Below, in pieces: positions 25,892-37,904 of a stretch of DNA of 64,000 nt; position 1 is the stretch's first letter; each line of letters opens with the position of its first letter. Below the pieces are notes generated by a model. That model made no database searches. It was not told the DNA's origin and saw only the letters and a program-made list of their open reading frames with translations. The translations under genes were made by a program, and so were the position numbers. Source of the DNA: Panorpa germanica (Eukaryota > Arthropoda > Insecta > Mecoptera > Panorpidae); the NCBI GenBank assembly GCA_963678705.1, contig OY783214.1, forward strand, positions 3,782,001 through 3,846,000. The letters run 5' to 3'.

Positions 25892-26770
25892 TATGTATAT
25901 ACTTTATCTTGAATCTGTACTATATTATCATAGAGTTAGTTGTTGGGATATTTTTACAGTAAATACAAAAATATGTTGTATAATATGATAATTAATGTAA
26001 AAATTAAACATTACTATGACTGTAGCAATTGTTAGTGTGTATATCTCGCAGTTTACTTAAATTTAGAAAACAATTCTCGCAAAAGCGATGTTGCTAGTAT
26101 TGATATAGGAATAATAATCAATAATAAAATAAAATAAACGAACTCTGCAGTCGATTTACCTAATAAATGAATAAATACATAAACATTAATGGAACGAGTA
26201 CGACACAATAAAGAGATATTTAAAATATTATCGAAACAAATATATCATTAAACAAACGATAATATTAATTGCACTGATAATAATTGGACGGTTCACAGTA
26301 GTTGCAATTATTGGGATGATTCAATGGGGTGGCACTAACGAACTGTGGGTACACCATCCATACACCATGCAGTTATCACCGTATTTTTAGCAAATTATTA
26401 CGAATATAATCGAAACACAGTGAAAAATATTTAACCATTTGCAGAATGAAATGAAATTGAGAAAAAAGAAATATAGATTTTTTTTTATTTATATTTATTT
26501 AACGTGAGCCGATTTTCAATGCTGAGTCCTATCACCGACAAACTCCTATTGTTGCAAATTTTTAGTGTGTTTATGATATGAGTCGATAGAAAAACATCCG
26601 GCTTCGGTGACATAGTACTATGGTTTTATGAAAAATATTCCTATAGATTTAAATGAGAATTATTATAGTTATAGTAATTTCTTATTAACATAATATGTAT
26701 AATAGCATATTATATTAGCTATTAGTATTAGCTACCCTATATATACATGAAATTAATAAACATGACAGTA

Positions 26771-26937
26771 CATACTTATACTTAAAACAAGTTGTGGGGT
26801 ATAATCTGCCGATATAACTAAAAAGCACTGACTCACTTATTTTTCTATAATATATATAGAAACGAATAAGATAAAATTCATTATCGTATTATAGATTTTT
26901 ACTGTTCTTATAACCTCTTTTATGTATAAGTCGCCGT
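26771..26937. mobile_element. MITE family H, copy 1
   Basis: Matches copy 2 at 30967 over nearly its whole length. The right end ttatgtataagtcgcc is kept; the outermost four bases of the left end have diverged. Confidence 0.65.
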
Positions 26938-28060
26938 CGAACTATCGTGATTTGAACTATACCTTTGCAATTGCACATACATAAGACATACAGTGTGGGT
27001 TTTCCATTACAGCAGCATATACATAGGATATGCAATATCCAAATGATGTCTGAGTACGCTCACATAGTAATTCTTACTGTATATTTCTTACAGTATTTAT
27101 ATTTATACAGTATGGATATAAATAAACTCGTATACCAATGTACATCTGTATCTTTATTGCTATTATTGTTGATAAATGCTTCTGCGCCTATCTTTATGGT
27201 TTCAATCACATTCAAAGTCTGTGATTCCGTATGATGGCTGACTGAGATAGGTCCTTTATGGACCATAAAACACATTTAAGTGTCTTCGAGTGTAAAATAT
27301 ACAAGAACAACAACATGAGAACATAACACATGTTATTAATCATTACACTCCACTTGCGTTCTATTTCAGATGCTCAACAAAGTGAACGCAGCCTCAGCAT
27401 CAGCCTCTGCCTCAGCCTCAGCCAGTGTCGTGTTTTGCATGGATTTATTATTTATTAGCTGTCAGGTCTCAGTAATTTGATATACTGTTTTATTTAGCTG
27501 AAATAAGTAAAGTAATAAACACTTTGGGGTATATTGTATTTAAACTTCTATTATATTAGTTCATGGGGTTGGTTAAGTGGGGTAGAAACGAAAATTTAGA
27601 CACGTGCCTTCAATAATTAATTTCAATAAGAGTTTCTCAATGACATTTTTAGTCATTTTGTCTATTGAAGGAAAAGAAAATAATTAATCAACTTAAAAAC
27701 TTGTCGATGATGATATAACTCGAAAGATGCGTTGCACATGGCTTTTAGGATCGCTGTGCTTGTCGTGCGAAATTGAAAAAGAAGGTTATTTGTTTTCAAT
27801 AAATCTCTGGGAGACAATTTTGTAACACGGACTTCTAGGCAGGTACCTATGTTGCCTAAATGCTTAAATGTGGCAAAGGTATCTGCGTAATTAAGTAAGC
27901 AAAAACTTTAATATTTATTTTTAGTGCATCAACTTTTAAAAGTTATTTACACTAATACATTTACAAACATTTACAATACATAATTCGTAATTAATAAACT
28001 TATAAATAGTTTAGTTTATAAATTCAATAACGTTTTACAGACTTTCTCTGCTTTTATATA

Positions 28061-28994
28061 CGAGGTCTGTTCAAAAAATAAGGTGAGGCAAAAATTTCGC
28101 GGGCTACGTACATTCGATTATCGATTATCGATTTTTTTATTTTGTTATGTTGGTACACTCGTCTCGAACATATGTTCACAGTTTTAGCTATATAGCACAT
28201 TTAGTTTGTTTGTGAGAGGCATAAAAGTTAGAAGTGTTTTGCGTGTTAGGCGATTTTTCTGCTGTCAAAAAACATAAATCAAAGAGTTTGCATTAAATTT
28301 TGTGTGAAAAATGGAATCAAGTGCTCCAAAACACTTGAAATGTTGAAAGTGGCATACGGTGAGTCTACTTTAAGCCAAAAAAATGTTTACAAGTGGTACA
28401 AGCTTTTCACAGAAGGTCGAGAAGATGTGAATGACGACGCTCGCCCTGGACGCCCCAGCACATCAACAACCGATGAAAATGTTGAGGAAGTGGAGAAAAT
28501 TGTTATGGAGAATCGTCGAATCACTATTAGAGAAGTTGCTGAGGATGTCGGCATATCGGTTGGCTCATGCCATGCAATTTTTTCGGAAATTTTGGGCAAG
28601 AAGCGTGTGGCAGCGAAGTTTGTTAATGCACCTGCTCACTCGTCATTGCTTGTTCGTAATTTTTTGGCCAAAAACAACACCGTAATCATGCCTCAGGCAC
28701 CGTATTCACCAGATTTGGCCCCCCTGCGACTTTTTCCTGTTCCCAAGATTGAAGAGACCCATGAAAGGACGGCGTTTTGAGACGATTGAGGAGATACAAA
28801 CCGAATCGCTGAGAGAGCTCAAGAAAATACCAAAAAGTGCATATCAGAACTGCTTTGAGGATTGGAAAAAACGCTGGCACAAGTATATTATATCTGAGGA
28901 GGACTACTTTGAAGGGGACAAAATAGAAATTGATGAATAAATAAATATTTTTTGAGAAAAATGAAAATTCACCTTATTTTTTGAACAGACAGCG
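28061..28994 (+). mobile_element. Internally deleted mariner (DD34D) element
   Basis: A 934-bp mariner flanked by TA (28059-28060 and 28995-28996). The inverted termini are about 26 bp and share tctgttcaaaaaataaggtg; full-length relatives are about 1.3 kb. It is inserted in a LINE 3' end (family G), whose sequence resumes at 28997. The transposase is broken, as described under the coding entry, so the element could move only with help from another copy. Confidence 0.9.
28304..28940 (+). pseudogene. Mariner transposase pseudogene
   Basis: The N-terminal DNA-binding part is well kept (KNGIKCSKTLEMLKVAYGES, then WYKLFTEGREDVNDDARPGR and ITIREVAEDVGISVGSCHAI). Directly after KRVAAKFV the frame jumps to NAPAHSSLLVRNFLAKNNTV. 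The middle of the enzyme is therefore missing, with the first catalytic Asp (DETW in relatives) and the second (HHD). An extra C in the run at about 28720 then shifts the frame after YSPDLAP; the rest (KRPMKGRRFETIEEIQ to DYFEGDKIEIDE) continues in another frame to a stop at 28940. Translation may have started upstream, since relatives read RVCIKFCVKNGIK. Non-functional as an enzyme. Confidence 0.88.
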
Positions 28995-30576
28995 TATAAG
29001 CCTATATTCCTCTATCAAACTCTTATTTGTTAAAACATATACAAAAACTATCCATGTATTCATTTATTGTTAGGAAATATCACGATTGTAAAGTCGGAGT
29101 CGAAAGGAAGTCTGGTCTGAGAAATAAGAGTCGTAAAAATAGTACCGACTCTGACTTGGACTCCTAGTTCTTTATTTAACTAACTACTAAAATATTAATA
29201 AACATGTGTTAATAAATAAGAGAATAATTAACTAAAGTGTACAGTGTAAGAATGGATTAATATTTTGGCTTTAATATTTTGTGGAGTATTGCGCAATTCT
29301 TTCTAAAAACCATTATTAATCAGATAGACTTGAAATTGACTTCAAATTACCAATGTGAAAGTCAATGTACTCTATCTAACGTACCCCTTTATTTCCGTCT
29401 TATGTTGAGTCGCCGAGAATCGCAAGGAGTCGCTATAGAAGCGATTTTTTCCGTATCTCATGATTTTATTTTAAGTGATAGCCTCCTAATCAGAACCGTA
29501 AAATTACCGTTAATATTTGATGCTACTAGTAGCGTGCCTACCACAATTATTTAGCCAACCCCCGTTTTTCATCACAAGAACCCTCACAAAATCAATTCTA
29601 CCCAGTCATAATTTAAACGAGCTTTAGGGGGCTAGTTTGGGCCATGGTCTTGTGCTCACATCCACTTACTACGGCTCTGATTGTAACACCACAATAATTT
29701 TAATTAGCAAATTATATCATTTGTTAAATGAACACAAATATTTTCTCATGTATTAAAATGTTTAAAATAAATATTGAATAATTTCATTTTAATATTTACA
29801 TGAAAATATTATATTAAATAGTAAATAAAGGAATAATGTATTAGCATGTGTGTGTGTCTGTGTGTGTGCATATTTACATGGCGCCTGAATATGAAACTTT
29901 ATAAAATGAAACATTTTACAACTCAATTTATCTAAAAGCAAATATAAATATGACTTACAGAAAATGAGAAAAATAAATAAATAAAATTCGTTGCTTTTAT
30001 GTTGGATTTGTTTCACATTCTAAATTAAATTTTCTGCGACATATTGTTTATATGTTGCCTTTTGTTATTTGCATACTTCATCCTCTGTACCCCATGTACC
30101 AGACCTGGAGCTGGAGCGAATGTACACGAATGAAGAACATCAAATAGAAGAGCTTAAACAAAACTTTGTGCTATCTCCAGTTCAAGCTCCAGCTTCCGTA
30201 AGCTTTAGTTACTAACTTGTAAAACTATTACCTTAACCGCCCGATTAAGTTTTCCAGGAGGTAAACCACTTGCTGCTGAATCTCATAAAGAGTTTCCATG
30301 GCAACCAGAATGTATTAAAAATTCAAATAATAAAACTATAAAAGATAAGAGCTATAAGACTAGAGAGGGGGGCGGAGTGAACTACGAACGCACAAACGTT
30401 GTGTTTTTTTGCGTTGCGCACAAACAAAGCTTTAATTTAAACCCAGATTATAAAAGTTGACACCTACTTAATCTGATTTAACACTGCTACATCATAATTG
30501 AATGTCGCTGTGGCGTAGTCCAATGAATCTTGTTAGGAATTCCATAGAAAACATCCCCTTTGTTCAGATAATTTTT

Positions 30577-31343
30577 CAGAGTTGTGCGTTTTTCAAATAC
30601 ATATACTCAAAATGCAAATACAAAATGCTAAATACCGATTTTCTATTTTGTATTTAAATACCTTTTAAAATTATAGGATTTTATATTTGATACGCTTTGT
30701 GACGGGGACGCTAGTAGGTATATAAAATTATAATAAACACACACCAGGAACATTATAAATAAAATAGCTGGCGCTCCACAAAGTGTGACAAGGTGTCACA
30801 AGCACGAGTTCGTTTTGTGGAATGATAATAAAACCTTATCGACGAAAAATGGAAAAATAAATTGTTTGAATAAGTAGTGGTATTAAAATTCGTGACATAA
30901 ATAATATTTGTATAATTAGGGTGATATGTTGTAAATTCACGTACAGTTCAAATTATGAGAGTTCGGCGGCGACTCATACTTAAAACAAGTTGTGGGGTAT
31001 AAACTGCCGATATAACTAAAAAGCACTGACTCACTTATTTTTCTATAATGTATATAGAAACGAATAAGATAAAATTCATCAGCGTATTATAGATTTATAC
31101 CGCTCTTGTAACCTCTTTTAAGTATAAGTCGCCTATAGTTATTAACGAAAGTGTAACATTTATATTAGTAACATAAAAAGTATTCTATTTTCTCAAAAGT
31201 ATTTTTAAAATACGTATTTTGCATTTTGTATTTAAATACTATCATGAAAATTTATTTTCTATTTTGTATTTGAAATGGAAAAATTAAGAGGTATTTGTAT
31301 TTTCTATTTAAATACTTTTGAAAAGCATTTGTGCACATCTCTG
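30577..31343. mobile_element. hAT-type MITE with a nested family H element
   Basis: A 767-bp non-coding element with short inverted termini (cagagttgtgc on the left; gcacatctctg on the right) and an 8-bp target duplication, taattttt at 30569-30576 and taattttc at 31344-31351 (7 of 8 identical). Eight-base duplications and CAGAG ends are typical of hAT elements. The inner flanks carry recurring tatttaaatac motifs. A family H MITE sits inside it at 30967-31132. Confidence 0.75.
30967..31132. mobile_element. MITE family H, copy 2
   Basis: About 166 bp with termini ggcgactcatacttaaaa and ttttaagtataagtcgcc, inverted with one mismatch. Its interior matches the copy at 26.77 kb closely (caagttgtggggtata, aaaagcactgactcacttat). 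It lies within the hAT MITE at 30577-31343 and is therefore younger than that insertion. Confidence 0.75.
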
Positions 31344-31379
31344 TAATTTTCGATTAGAATTGAGTATAAAATATCGATA

Positions 31380-31444
31380 CGGGATAGCTCAAATAGAGAG
31401 CAACCTTGTAATAAATGGAGAATGTAGGATCGAATCCACTTCCA
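31380..31444 (+). other. tRNA-like segment, possible SINE head
   Basis: gggatagctcaaatagagag resembles a tRNA 5' end with an A box, and gtaggatcgaatccact, 30 nt downstream, resembles a T arm with a B box. The anticodon region and acceptor pairing are poor, so a working tRNA is unlikely; a decayed tRNA pseudogene or SINE promoter fits better. Confidence 0.3.
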
Positions 31445-32604
31445 AGAAGATATGTTAATACTCACTTAAATCGTTAATGTAAACTTATAACAAAACACAC
31501 GCATAACGCAATATATACAATACGGACTGACGGAATGACTTGCACATGATCTGTGTTTACTCCAACAACGTGCGATGTTCTTTCAGCATCAACCGAGCAA
31601 TGTGGAGAGCGCCGCGCACGATATGGAGTACAACGATATACGTACCATAAAAATCGTCGAGTGGAAAAATGTTTTCCATTGATGTATTTGCGTTGCATTT
31701 TGTTTATTGGTTTACCCCATTGAGTTCAAGTCAGGCATATTGAGCTAGAGCATCGTGCAGTGAGCTCCATGCACTCTGGAGTACACAGCCTGCAAATACG
31801 AGTGCCAGGCAAAATTGAAGCGAGTCATAATAGTTAAACTCAAGTGTACCAAAGGGAGAGCAAAACAAGGGGTTGTTGGGTGAGAGGTGATGGGGTCGAT
31901 GGGGCGAAAACCGACAAATAGTGAAATGTAAATTGAGTTCCCACCGATCTGTAATAATTTATACGCCAATTCTTGTTCGTTCTTTCGCGAGCTGTAATAA
32001 TATTTACGACTGAAATAAAAATAAAAGAAAAAATTGAAAAAAGTAAAAGAAATGTTATTAAAATGTTTTGAGACAAACTATATTTGCTTTTGTTTATTAG
32101 AATCATTGAGTTAAAATAGAAATTGTGATTTACTGTATGTAATAGCAGTGGTTGCCAACTGTTTATCGGATTGAGCTCAAATTTGAATGTGGCGGCGATG
32201 CGACTTAAGAGCGATCTCACTCTGGACCTCAATAGAATTTTATAAATTTATCGAATTAATCATGAAATTTAAAATCTTATTTATTAGCCATATAGCTTAT
32301 TTTTCCGACTTTGACCTCGCAGCCCTGTTTTGTAACGATTTGAAGGGTCTTCAAAATTTATCTCGATTGCGAACAATAGTTATTGTATAAAAATAACATA
32401 TGTTACAGCGAGTGGTTCTGCATTACTCTTACAATTTATAAAATAGCAGTTTATAATCACAGAATTTCTCAGGATCGCGTGATATATTCGTAATGTATAG
32501 GTGTATTTCATTATTTTACGAAAAATAATAGTTTTTTCTAATGCAAATGTAGAATAGTAATGCGACATTAAATGTTTTGCCCCTTTAAATATTATAGTTC
32601 TTTA

Positions 32605-32947
32605 CAGAGGCGGCCTTAGGGAGTGGCAAGCAGAGCAACCGCCCGGAACCTCGCATTCTCGAGCAACAACCCATTACCAAAAGTATTACCCAAGTAGAAA
32701 AATTAATTACTATATATGAATTTGAATCTCGCGCCTCGCTCTTTAGAATTATTAATATTTGTCGTCTTTGTGTTTGTTAACTGTTATAAATTTTCCAATA
32801 TAAAATTTTATTTCTCGTCAATTATCATGAAAAATACTTACATAAATACATAAAATAAATATTACAATTTACATAAATTATACAAAGAACAAGTGCCTCG
32901 CAAAGATCTGCCACCCCGAGGCCTCGCATTGGCTAAGGTTGCCCCTG
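32605..32947. mobile_element. hAT-type MITE with perfect 8-bp duplication
   Basis: A 343-bp non-coding element with imperfect inverted termini, cagaggcggccttagg on the left and ctaaggttgcccctg on the right. The perfect 8-bp direct repeat gttcttta lies at 32597-32604 and 32948-32955. Termini of the CAGGGGCGGCCTTAGG kind are widespread in animal hAT elements. No transposase sequence remains. Confidence 0.85.
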
Positions 32948-34059
32948 GTTCTTTATATGTTTGCTTTAATTGAATGGGATCTAAGATAAATTTGTACTAG
33001 ATAGAATGGAATCTGTTACAGATGTATAATGGAACTTGAGATATATTTATATTGAAAAACAGAATCTGACTTTGACTTTGAATTTCAAGCCAAATTTTGA
33101 ATTATTTAGTATTTAGTATGATTGCGTTAGTATTTAATTGTGTTGCAGCCAGAGTAGCAGTCCATTGAATAAAATGTTCAATCCACTACTAGTAAAAAAA
33201 TCTTATCTAAAAAGAATCAATACAAAGGAAATGAGAAAGCTGCACATAAATACTGTTCTGTCACCAATCAGTGCTAATCTAATATCTCAGCTGTCATATT
33301 TTTTGCTGCAGCTTTTTAATACGATACACCTAGACATTTTTCTCAACGCCCACCCTCTCTCTACCATTCGCGTAGTCACCCTGACGCCCCCGACGCCATG
33401 GTCTCCCAGACGCTGCAGAGTCTAGCAACAGACGTGCCAGAGAGATATTATTTATGCATGTATCACAATGTCTCTGGAACTAATGAATTGATAAATGAAC
33501 GTGCGCAGCATCCCCTGCGAGTTGCATAGACCCGCACTCGTATACACGAACTTCATAAAATTAATTAATTAATTATCTTCATAATTACACCCTAATTAAA
33601 TTATAAAGCTATTACTGTTTTTTCTAGACTGTTTAATGTTGTTTTTTCTGTTCAGTTTTTTTATAAATAGAAAAATATTCCGGAGTTTATTTTGTTAATG
33701 AGAGAAAAAATTGATATTATAATTATTTGATAAGCTCATTATTTTACGGATAATTAATTTTGTTTTATTAATTGTAATATTTTATAAAAACTGTAGACGG
33801 TGTACCTCCTTTCTTGATGTAGTTCCCACATTTTATAGAAGTAGTAAAATAAATACTTGTAAATGCGTCTATTTCGTGTTTAATTATAGTTTCAATGGAT
33901 ATGATACATATGCGATGGTTTTCTGATAAACAGAAATATGTAGTTAAGGCGGGGCGCTCTACAGTACATTAAATGTGCCGTTAAATATTTTCCAGGGTTG
34001 AGTATGAAATAGTTCCTTACTTACTAATATACCAAACTAAAGAAAAAAGCAAAATATTT

Positions 34060-34470
34060 CTCTCTATTAGTGTCATCCTTCTTTCTCTTTCTTCTTTATC
34101 CGATTTCGTCCAGTGTCTGCTTCAACTCCTTATTGTCGCCATTCATCTTCTTCTCTCCATTTCTCTTAGAAACACTTTCTCTTCACACCTTATACTTTTC
34201 ACCTTCCTTTTACAGCTACTCATAATGTGCTCAAGCTCTTCCTCTTCCTCCCTCCAACACTTCCTCTCTCTTCCTCGTCAGCATAAACCTTGCGATCATC
34301 CTGGTATTCCTATTACTTTGCTTTCCAAGATACTCTGTTATCGTTCTGGTCCAAAATTATTCCTGCTGCTTCACTAATATATAACTTTCCCTCATGATTT
34401 CGTTAACCTCCCCGTTTCTCCCGTTTCCTTTCTATATCTCTCCTGCACAGCCTGTCTCTCCTGTTTGATT
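34060..34470 (-). pseudogene. LINE C-terminal fragment, minus strand
   Basis: The minus strand reads TEYLGKQ, NTRMIARFMLTRKREE and, after a frame change, CWREEEEELEHIMSSCKRK. Same family or close relative of the fragments at 19.5 and 24.0 kb. Broken in several places. Confidence 0.6.
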
Positions 34471-35469
34471 GTAACTTCACATGTTACTTTTAGGTGCTAA
34501 CTTGAAGAGTATCAAATCGAAGCTGACTTAAATATGCTCTTTCCCAACGATGTAAGAATGAATAAGAGACAAAATGTTGATGAGACAAACCTGGAGATGA
34601 TAGAGTGAGATAACAAGTTGGCATGTGATTCATCATGAACAAAGTTATTGATATCGTTACGAGAAACAATTACAAGTGCAGCTGCTGAATTTAACAAAAC
34701 AAACAAATAATAATAAAAATTAATTAGAAACGAGAAGAACTACAAAATATAACTAGATACGTAGTTCAAGTTTTGGTTAATTGTTCTTGAATCTTTTCAC
34801 ATCAATGAAACGACCTGCAGAAGCTCTCTATAAAAACTCCTGTTTGCTATGCAAATTAAAAACACCATTTACACTCAAGCTATATTGAAGTGTTCACTTT
34901 CATTTTCATTTTCATTTAAAATGCAATTCCATGTGGCAATTTCCTTTAACATGTTCCCACTAATTGTTTTATTGTTATTATTGGGTGATGGGGAGGGCAG
35001 AGGGGTAGAAGCTTTAACTTTCAACAACGTTATGAATGACAAAACAATGTATTTGTTTAGTTTACAAACATTTTTCATAAATGGCCTTCATAAATATTTG
35101 ATAACAACCATTCCAATTATAATTCTCTGAATAATAAACACCCTTAACATAATATATCCCCTGGAGGGTCCCCCGCGTGGTGTACCATGTTCGAATGGCT
35201 TCACAACCTCCTCCCCTCCCTCCTCACTCCGATTAACTCTGGCTACGCTACAGAGTAGCAGCCGCTTTGATAAAAATAGTCCAGTAGCTACTAAACATAT
35301 AACTCGATTTTTATATTATAATCAGTCGAAGAAAAATGATAGAATTTACGTGATGAGTCACGATCACCGTCTAGGGCATTTACAATTTAAGATCGTGTGG
35401 TCACAATACATTTTGGTTTTATTTCAGTTGTTTCTTCAGTGTTACGATAATTCTAATATAAATTGTTAG

Positions 35470-35752
35470 AGCGTCCGCACATGAAGCGATTGATTGCAAA
35501 CCTTAGTCCCGAATCTGTCCGAACCGAATGAGAATACAACTGTGTTGTTAGTGAGAGAACGAACGTGTATACGAGTGAGAGAAAACACACGGCACGAACG
35601 AAACTAAACTGGTTTGGAGTTCGTTTTCAGCGACTCTGTTCCTTGGTCGCAGGGCCAAGCTTGGTTGCATGCTTTTGATGTTCACAGATACTATTGTTAA
35701 AAATTCTACAGAGTCACTAGTTTGCAATCAGTCGACTCATGTGCAGAGGTCC
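35470..35752 (+). mobile_element. MITE family D, copy 2 (complete)
   Basis: About 283 bp, with inverted ends built on gtccgcacatg...gattgattgcaaac on the left and gtttgcaatcagtcgactca on the right. Non-coding. It shares the block tgtgttgttagtgagagaac with two other copies. Confidence 0.7.
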
Positions 35753-36503
35753 TTATTGTACGTAACATTTCACTTGTCGCTAATATTACTTGACTAACAT
35801 TGCTTTTCCAGCGACCACCCCATTTTGGACTGCATAATGTTACATTTTAATTTACTAAATACAATTTCCCCGGTATGCCTCATGACGAATGACGCGCCAA
35901 ATGTTTTTTCTGTATTATTTATTCTCTATTTAATTCAAAATGTTTTTTATTCGTTGTTCTGCTAAAAGCGTTATTGTATTTTTACTTTATTTTTTTCTCC
36001 GTTCATTTTAAATGAGCGTAAAAAGAAAAGTTTTTAATTAATTTGAATAAAAAAATATAACATTTTAATTAACATTACCTGTAACTGGTGTACCTGTATG
36101 AGTTACCTATATTATGTTTTTGTTGTATATCAGAATTACCGGTACTTTTAATGATCATCACAAGCGCATGTTCTCGTATTAATTAATTTAATTATATTAA
36201 TGGAGCAATGGAATGTTTTTGTTACCGCATGCTGTACTATGGGTAACTATGGGTTCCATGTTGTGTTTGAGATACGACTTTATTGAATAAATAACACAGC
36301 TAATGTAATAATATTTTATAATTAAATTAATGCATTTATAAATATTTTTAGTTGAAATTATATTTCCTGGAAAACGAACTCACTCGCTCACTATAATTGC
36401 CATATTTCAGGAAGTTAGTTAAGGACATTAAAAAGAAAATCATTTTTCTTTAGATTTTCACTGTTAAACTTGCATTTTTACATACGAACCCTACACCGAC
36501 CTA

Positions 36504-37083
36504 TGTTGAAACCATACAGCATATATATATATATATATATATATATACATGTTTGAGAGAATGCTGAACCTGAAAGTGTGTCCAAAATATGTGCAAGAGA
36601 GAAAGGTATATATTACTATTTGTTCTCTATGCGCATGCGTCGAAAGTGACAGTTGTCAAGTCAGAGCTGTCTAGATATAATACGTGACAGTTGTTAAATA
36701 TGACATTATATTGATGTAGAATAATGTAGATATGTATAAATATAAATAAACTGTATATAAATATAACTAAAACTATCAACTGTGTTCATTATCCATACAG
36801 AAACATCTATGGCGTCCAGGAGTATATGTTTTCACTGAACGGTCACTGTTTTACCGACAGACGAGCTTTGTACCAACTAAAGAAATATAATTTCTTTACA
36901 TATTTAATATTTGTTATATCTTAATAGAATATTAATATTTATTATATCTAAACAGCTGTCACTTTCGACGCATGCGCATAGAGAACAAATAGGAACATAT
37001 ACCTTTCTCTCTCGTACACATTTTGGACACACTTATAATCTATAGGAAACATAGGCTATTCACACTCCATATATATATGCTCT
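36504..37083. mobile_element. Long-inverted-repeat MITE family C, copy 1
   Basis: Non-coding, with inverted arms of about 82 bp or more (36576-36659 and 36953-37032) sharing tctctatgcgcatgcgtcga (right arm as its reverse complement). The flanks are TA-rich, with an (AT)n run on the left and ccatatatatatgctctaag on the right. The middle holds acgagctttgtaccaactaa. It lies immediately upstream of the 2mit leader exon. Confidence 0.8.
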
Positions 37084-37148
37084 AAGGTTGAAGCAAGATT
37101 TTAAGGAAATAATTTCTTTCATAATTAATAAATTAATTTCTGTTTCAG

Positions 37149-37280
37149 ATATCCTGAAGAAAAATGAAGAATTTAATAAGAATGTGAATAAGTGAAATTG
37201 ATAAAATGACTTTTGAAAGTGTGCAATGTTCGAATGAAGCCATGATTGTGAAATAATGCATAGCAACAGTGTTGATTAAA
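37149..37280 (+). promoter_or_regulatory. 2mit: 5' leader exon of 2mit with three upstream ORFs
   Basis: A good splice acceptor (tgtttcag, 37141-37148) lies just before this stretch, so the coding start is probably in the second or later exon and the first exon is further upstream. Between the acceptor and the main ATG there are three short ORFs: 37164-37187 (7 codons), 37206-37256 (16 codons) and 37256-37279 (7 codons). The third starts at the stop of the second (overlapping taATG) and ends one base before the main ATG at 37281. Such a chain usually lowers or conditions translation of the main frame. Confidence 0.5.
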
Positions 37281-37904
37281 ATGACGATTCGCGTAATACT
37301 GATTTACATTCTGGTGGCAAATGCCATCAGCTTCGCCATCTCAAACCACCAAGAAGCCAACAAAGAGCTCTGTCCGAAGCAGTGTGCATGTTTCAACATG
37401 TCCGTAACATGCAACAACCTGACACTAGCGTCATCAAATCTTCCAGCAAATATAAAAAAATTAAAACTAATAAACACAAACCTACAAAAACTAAATTTAA
37501 CAAATTTAACAGATTTAACAAATCTCGATCTATCCTACAACAATGCCACTACTTTAACAGAACAAACATTCACAAATTTAAAACAAGTTATAAATTTAAA
37601 TTTATCAAATAATTATTTATCGGATATAACACCTTCAACGTTATCCCCACTCCAAGGGTTGCAAGGGTTGGATCTTTCTCATAACGACCTCCTGGGGCCA
37701 TCTGCGGGAGCTTTTCATACCCTTTTAGGATTGACTATACTCAATCTTAGTCATAACAGAGACCTGGGAAATGGACTTAGAGCAATCGTTGCTATATCCA
37801 GAGTCCTGAGGGAACTCGACCTGACGGATACAGGACTCAACCATGTACCGGAAGTCCTAACACATTCTGTCAGGGTGCTGAACATCGGTTATAACAATAT
37901 ACAG
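37281..37904 (+). CDS. 2mit: 2mit-like LRR membrane protein, coding exon 1
   Basis: Encodes residues 1-208 of a 765-residue single-pass membrane protein. The ATG at 37281 (context ttaaaATG) is preferred to the upstream in-frame GTG because it starts directly with a signal peptide (MTIRVILIYILVANAISFA). A cysteine-rich LRR N-cap follows (CPKQCACFNMSVTCNN, about residues 32-47), then about seven leucine-rich repeats with LxxLxLxxN cores such as LTNLDLSYNN, VINLNLSNNY and LQGLDLSHND. There are many N-glycosylation sequons. The exon ends in phase 0 at NNIQ, with donor GTAATG at 37905. Such LRR ectodomains act as cell-surface ligand or adhesion modules. The name 2mit rests on the LRR/TM architecture and on its place antisense to timeout, as in Drosophila; other LRR proteins such as windpipe have a similar layout. 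Confidence 0.8.

Larger units (their letters stand above)
27921..29030 (-). repeat. LINE family G 3' end, split by a mariner
   Basis: The LINE tail occupies 27921-28060 and resumes at 28997 on the far side of the 934-bp mariner. The minus-strand order is gaggaatatagg, mariner, aaaagcagagaaagtctg, 3' UTR, aaaagttgatgcact. Host repeat older than the mariner. Confidence 0.65.

Noticed and set aside
31840-32232. 130-codon minus-strand frame as a gene
   Set aside because: No recognisable domain, no conserved motif, low-complexity Phe/Ile/Ser runs, and no supporting start or splice context.
37382-37612. 76-codon frame within 2mit exon 1
   Set aside because: Lys/Asn/Phe-only composition in a shifted frame of the LRR exon; no homology.
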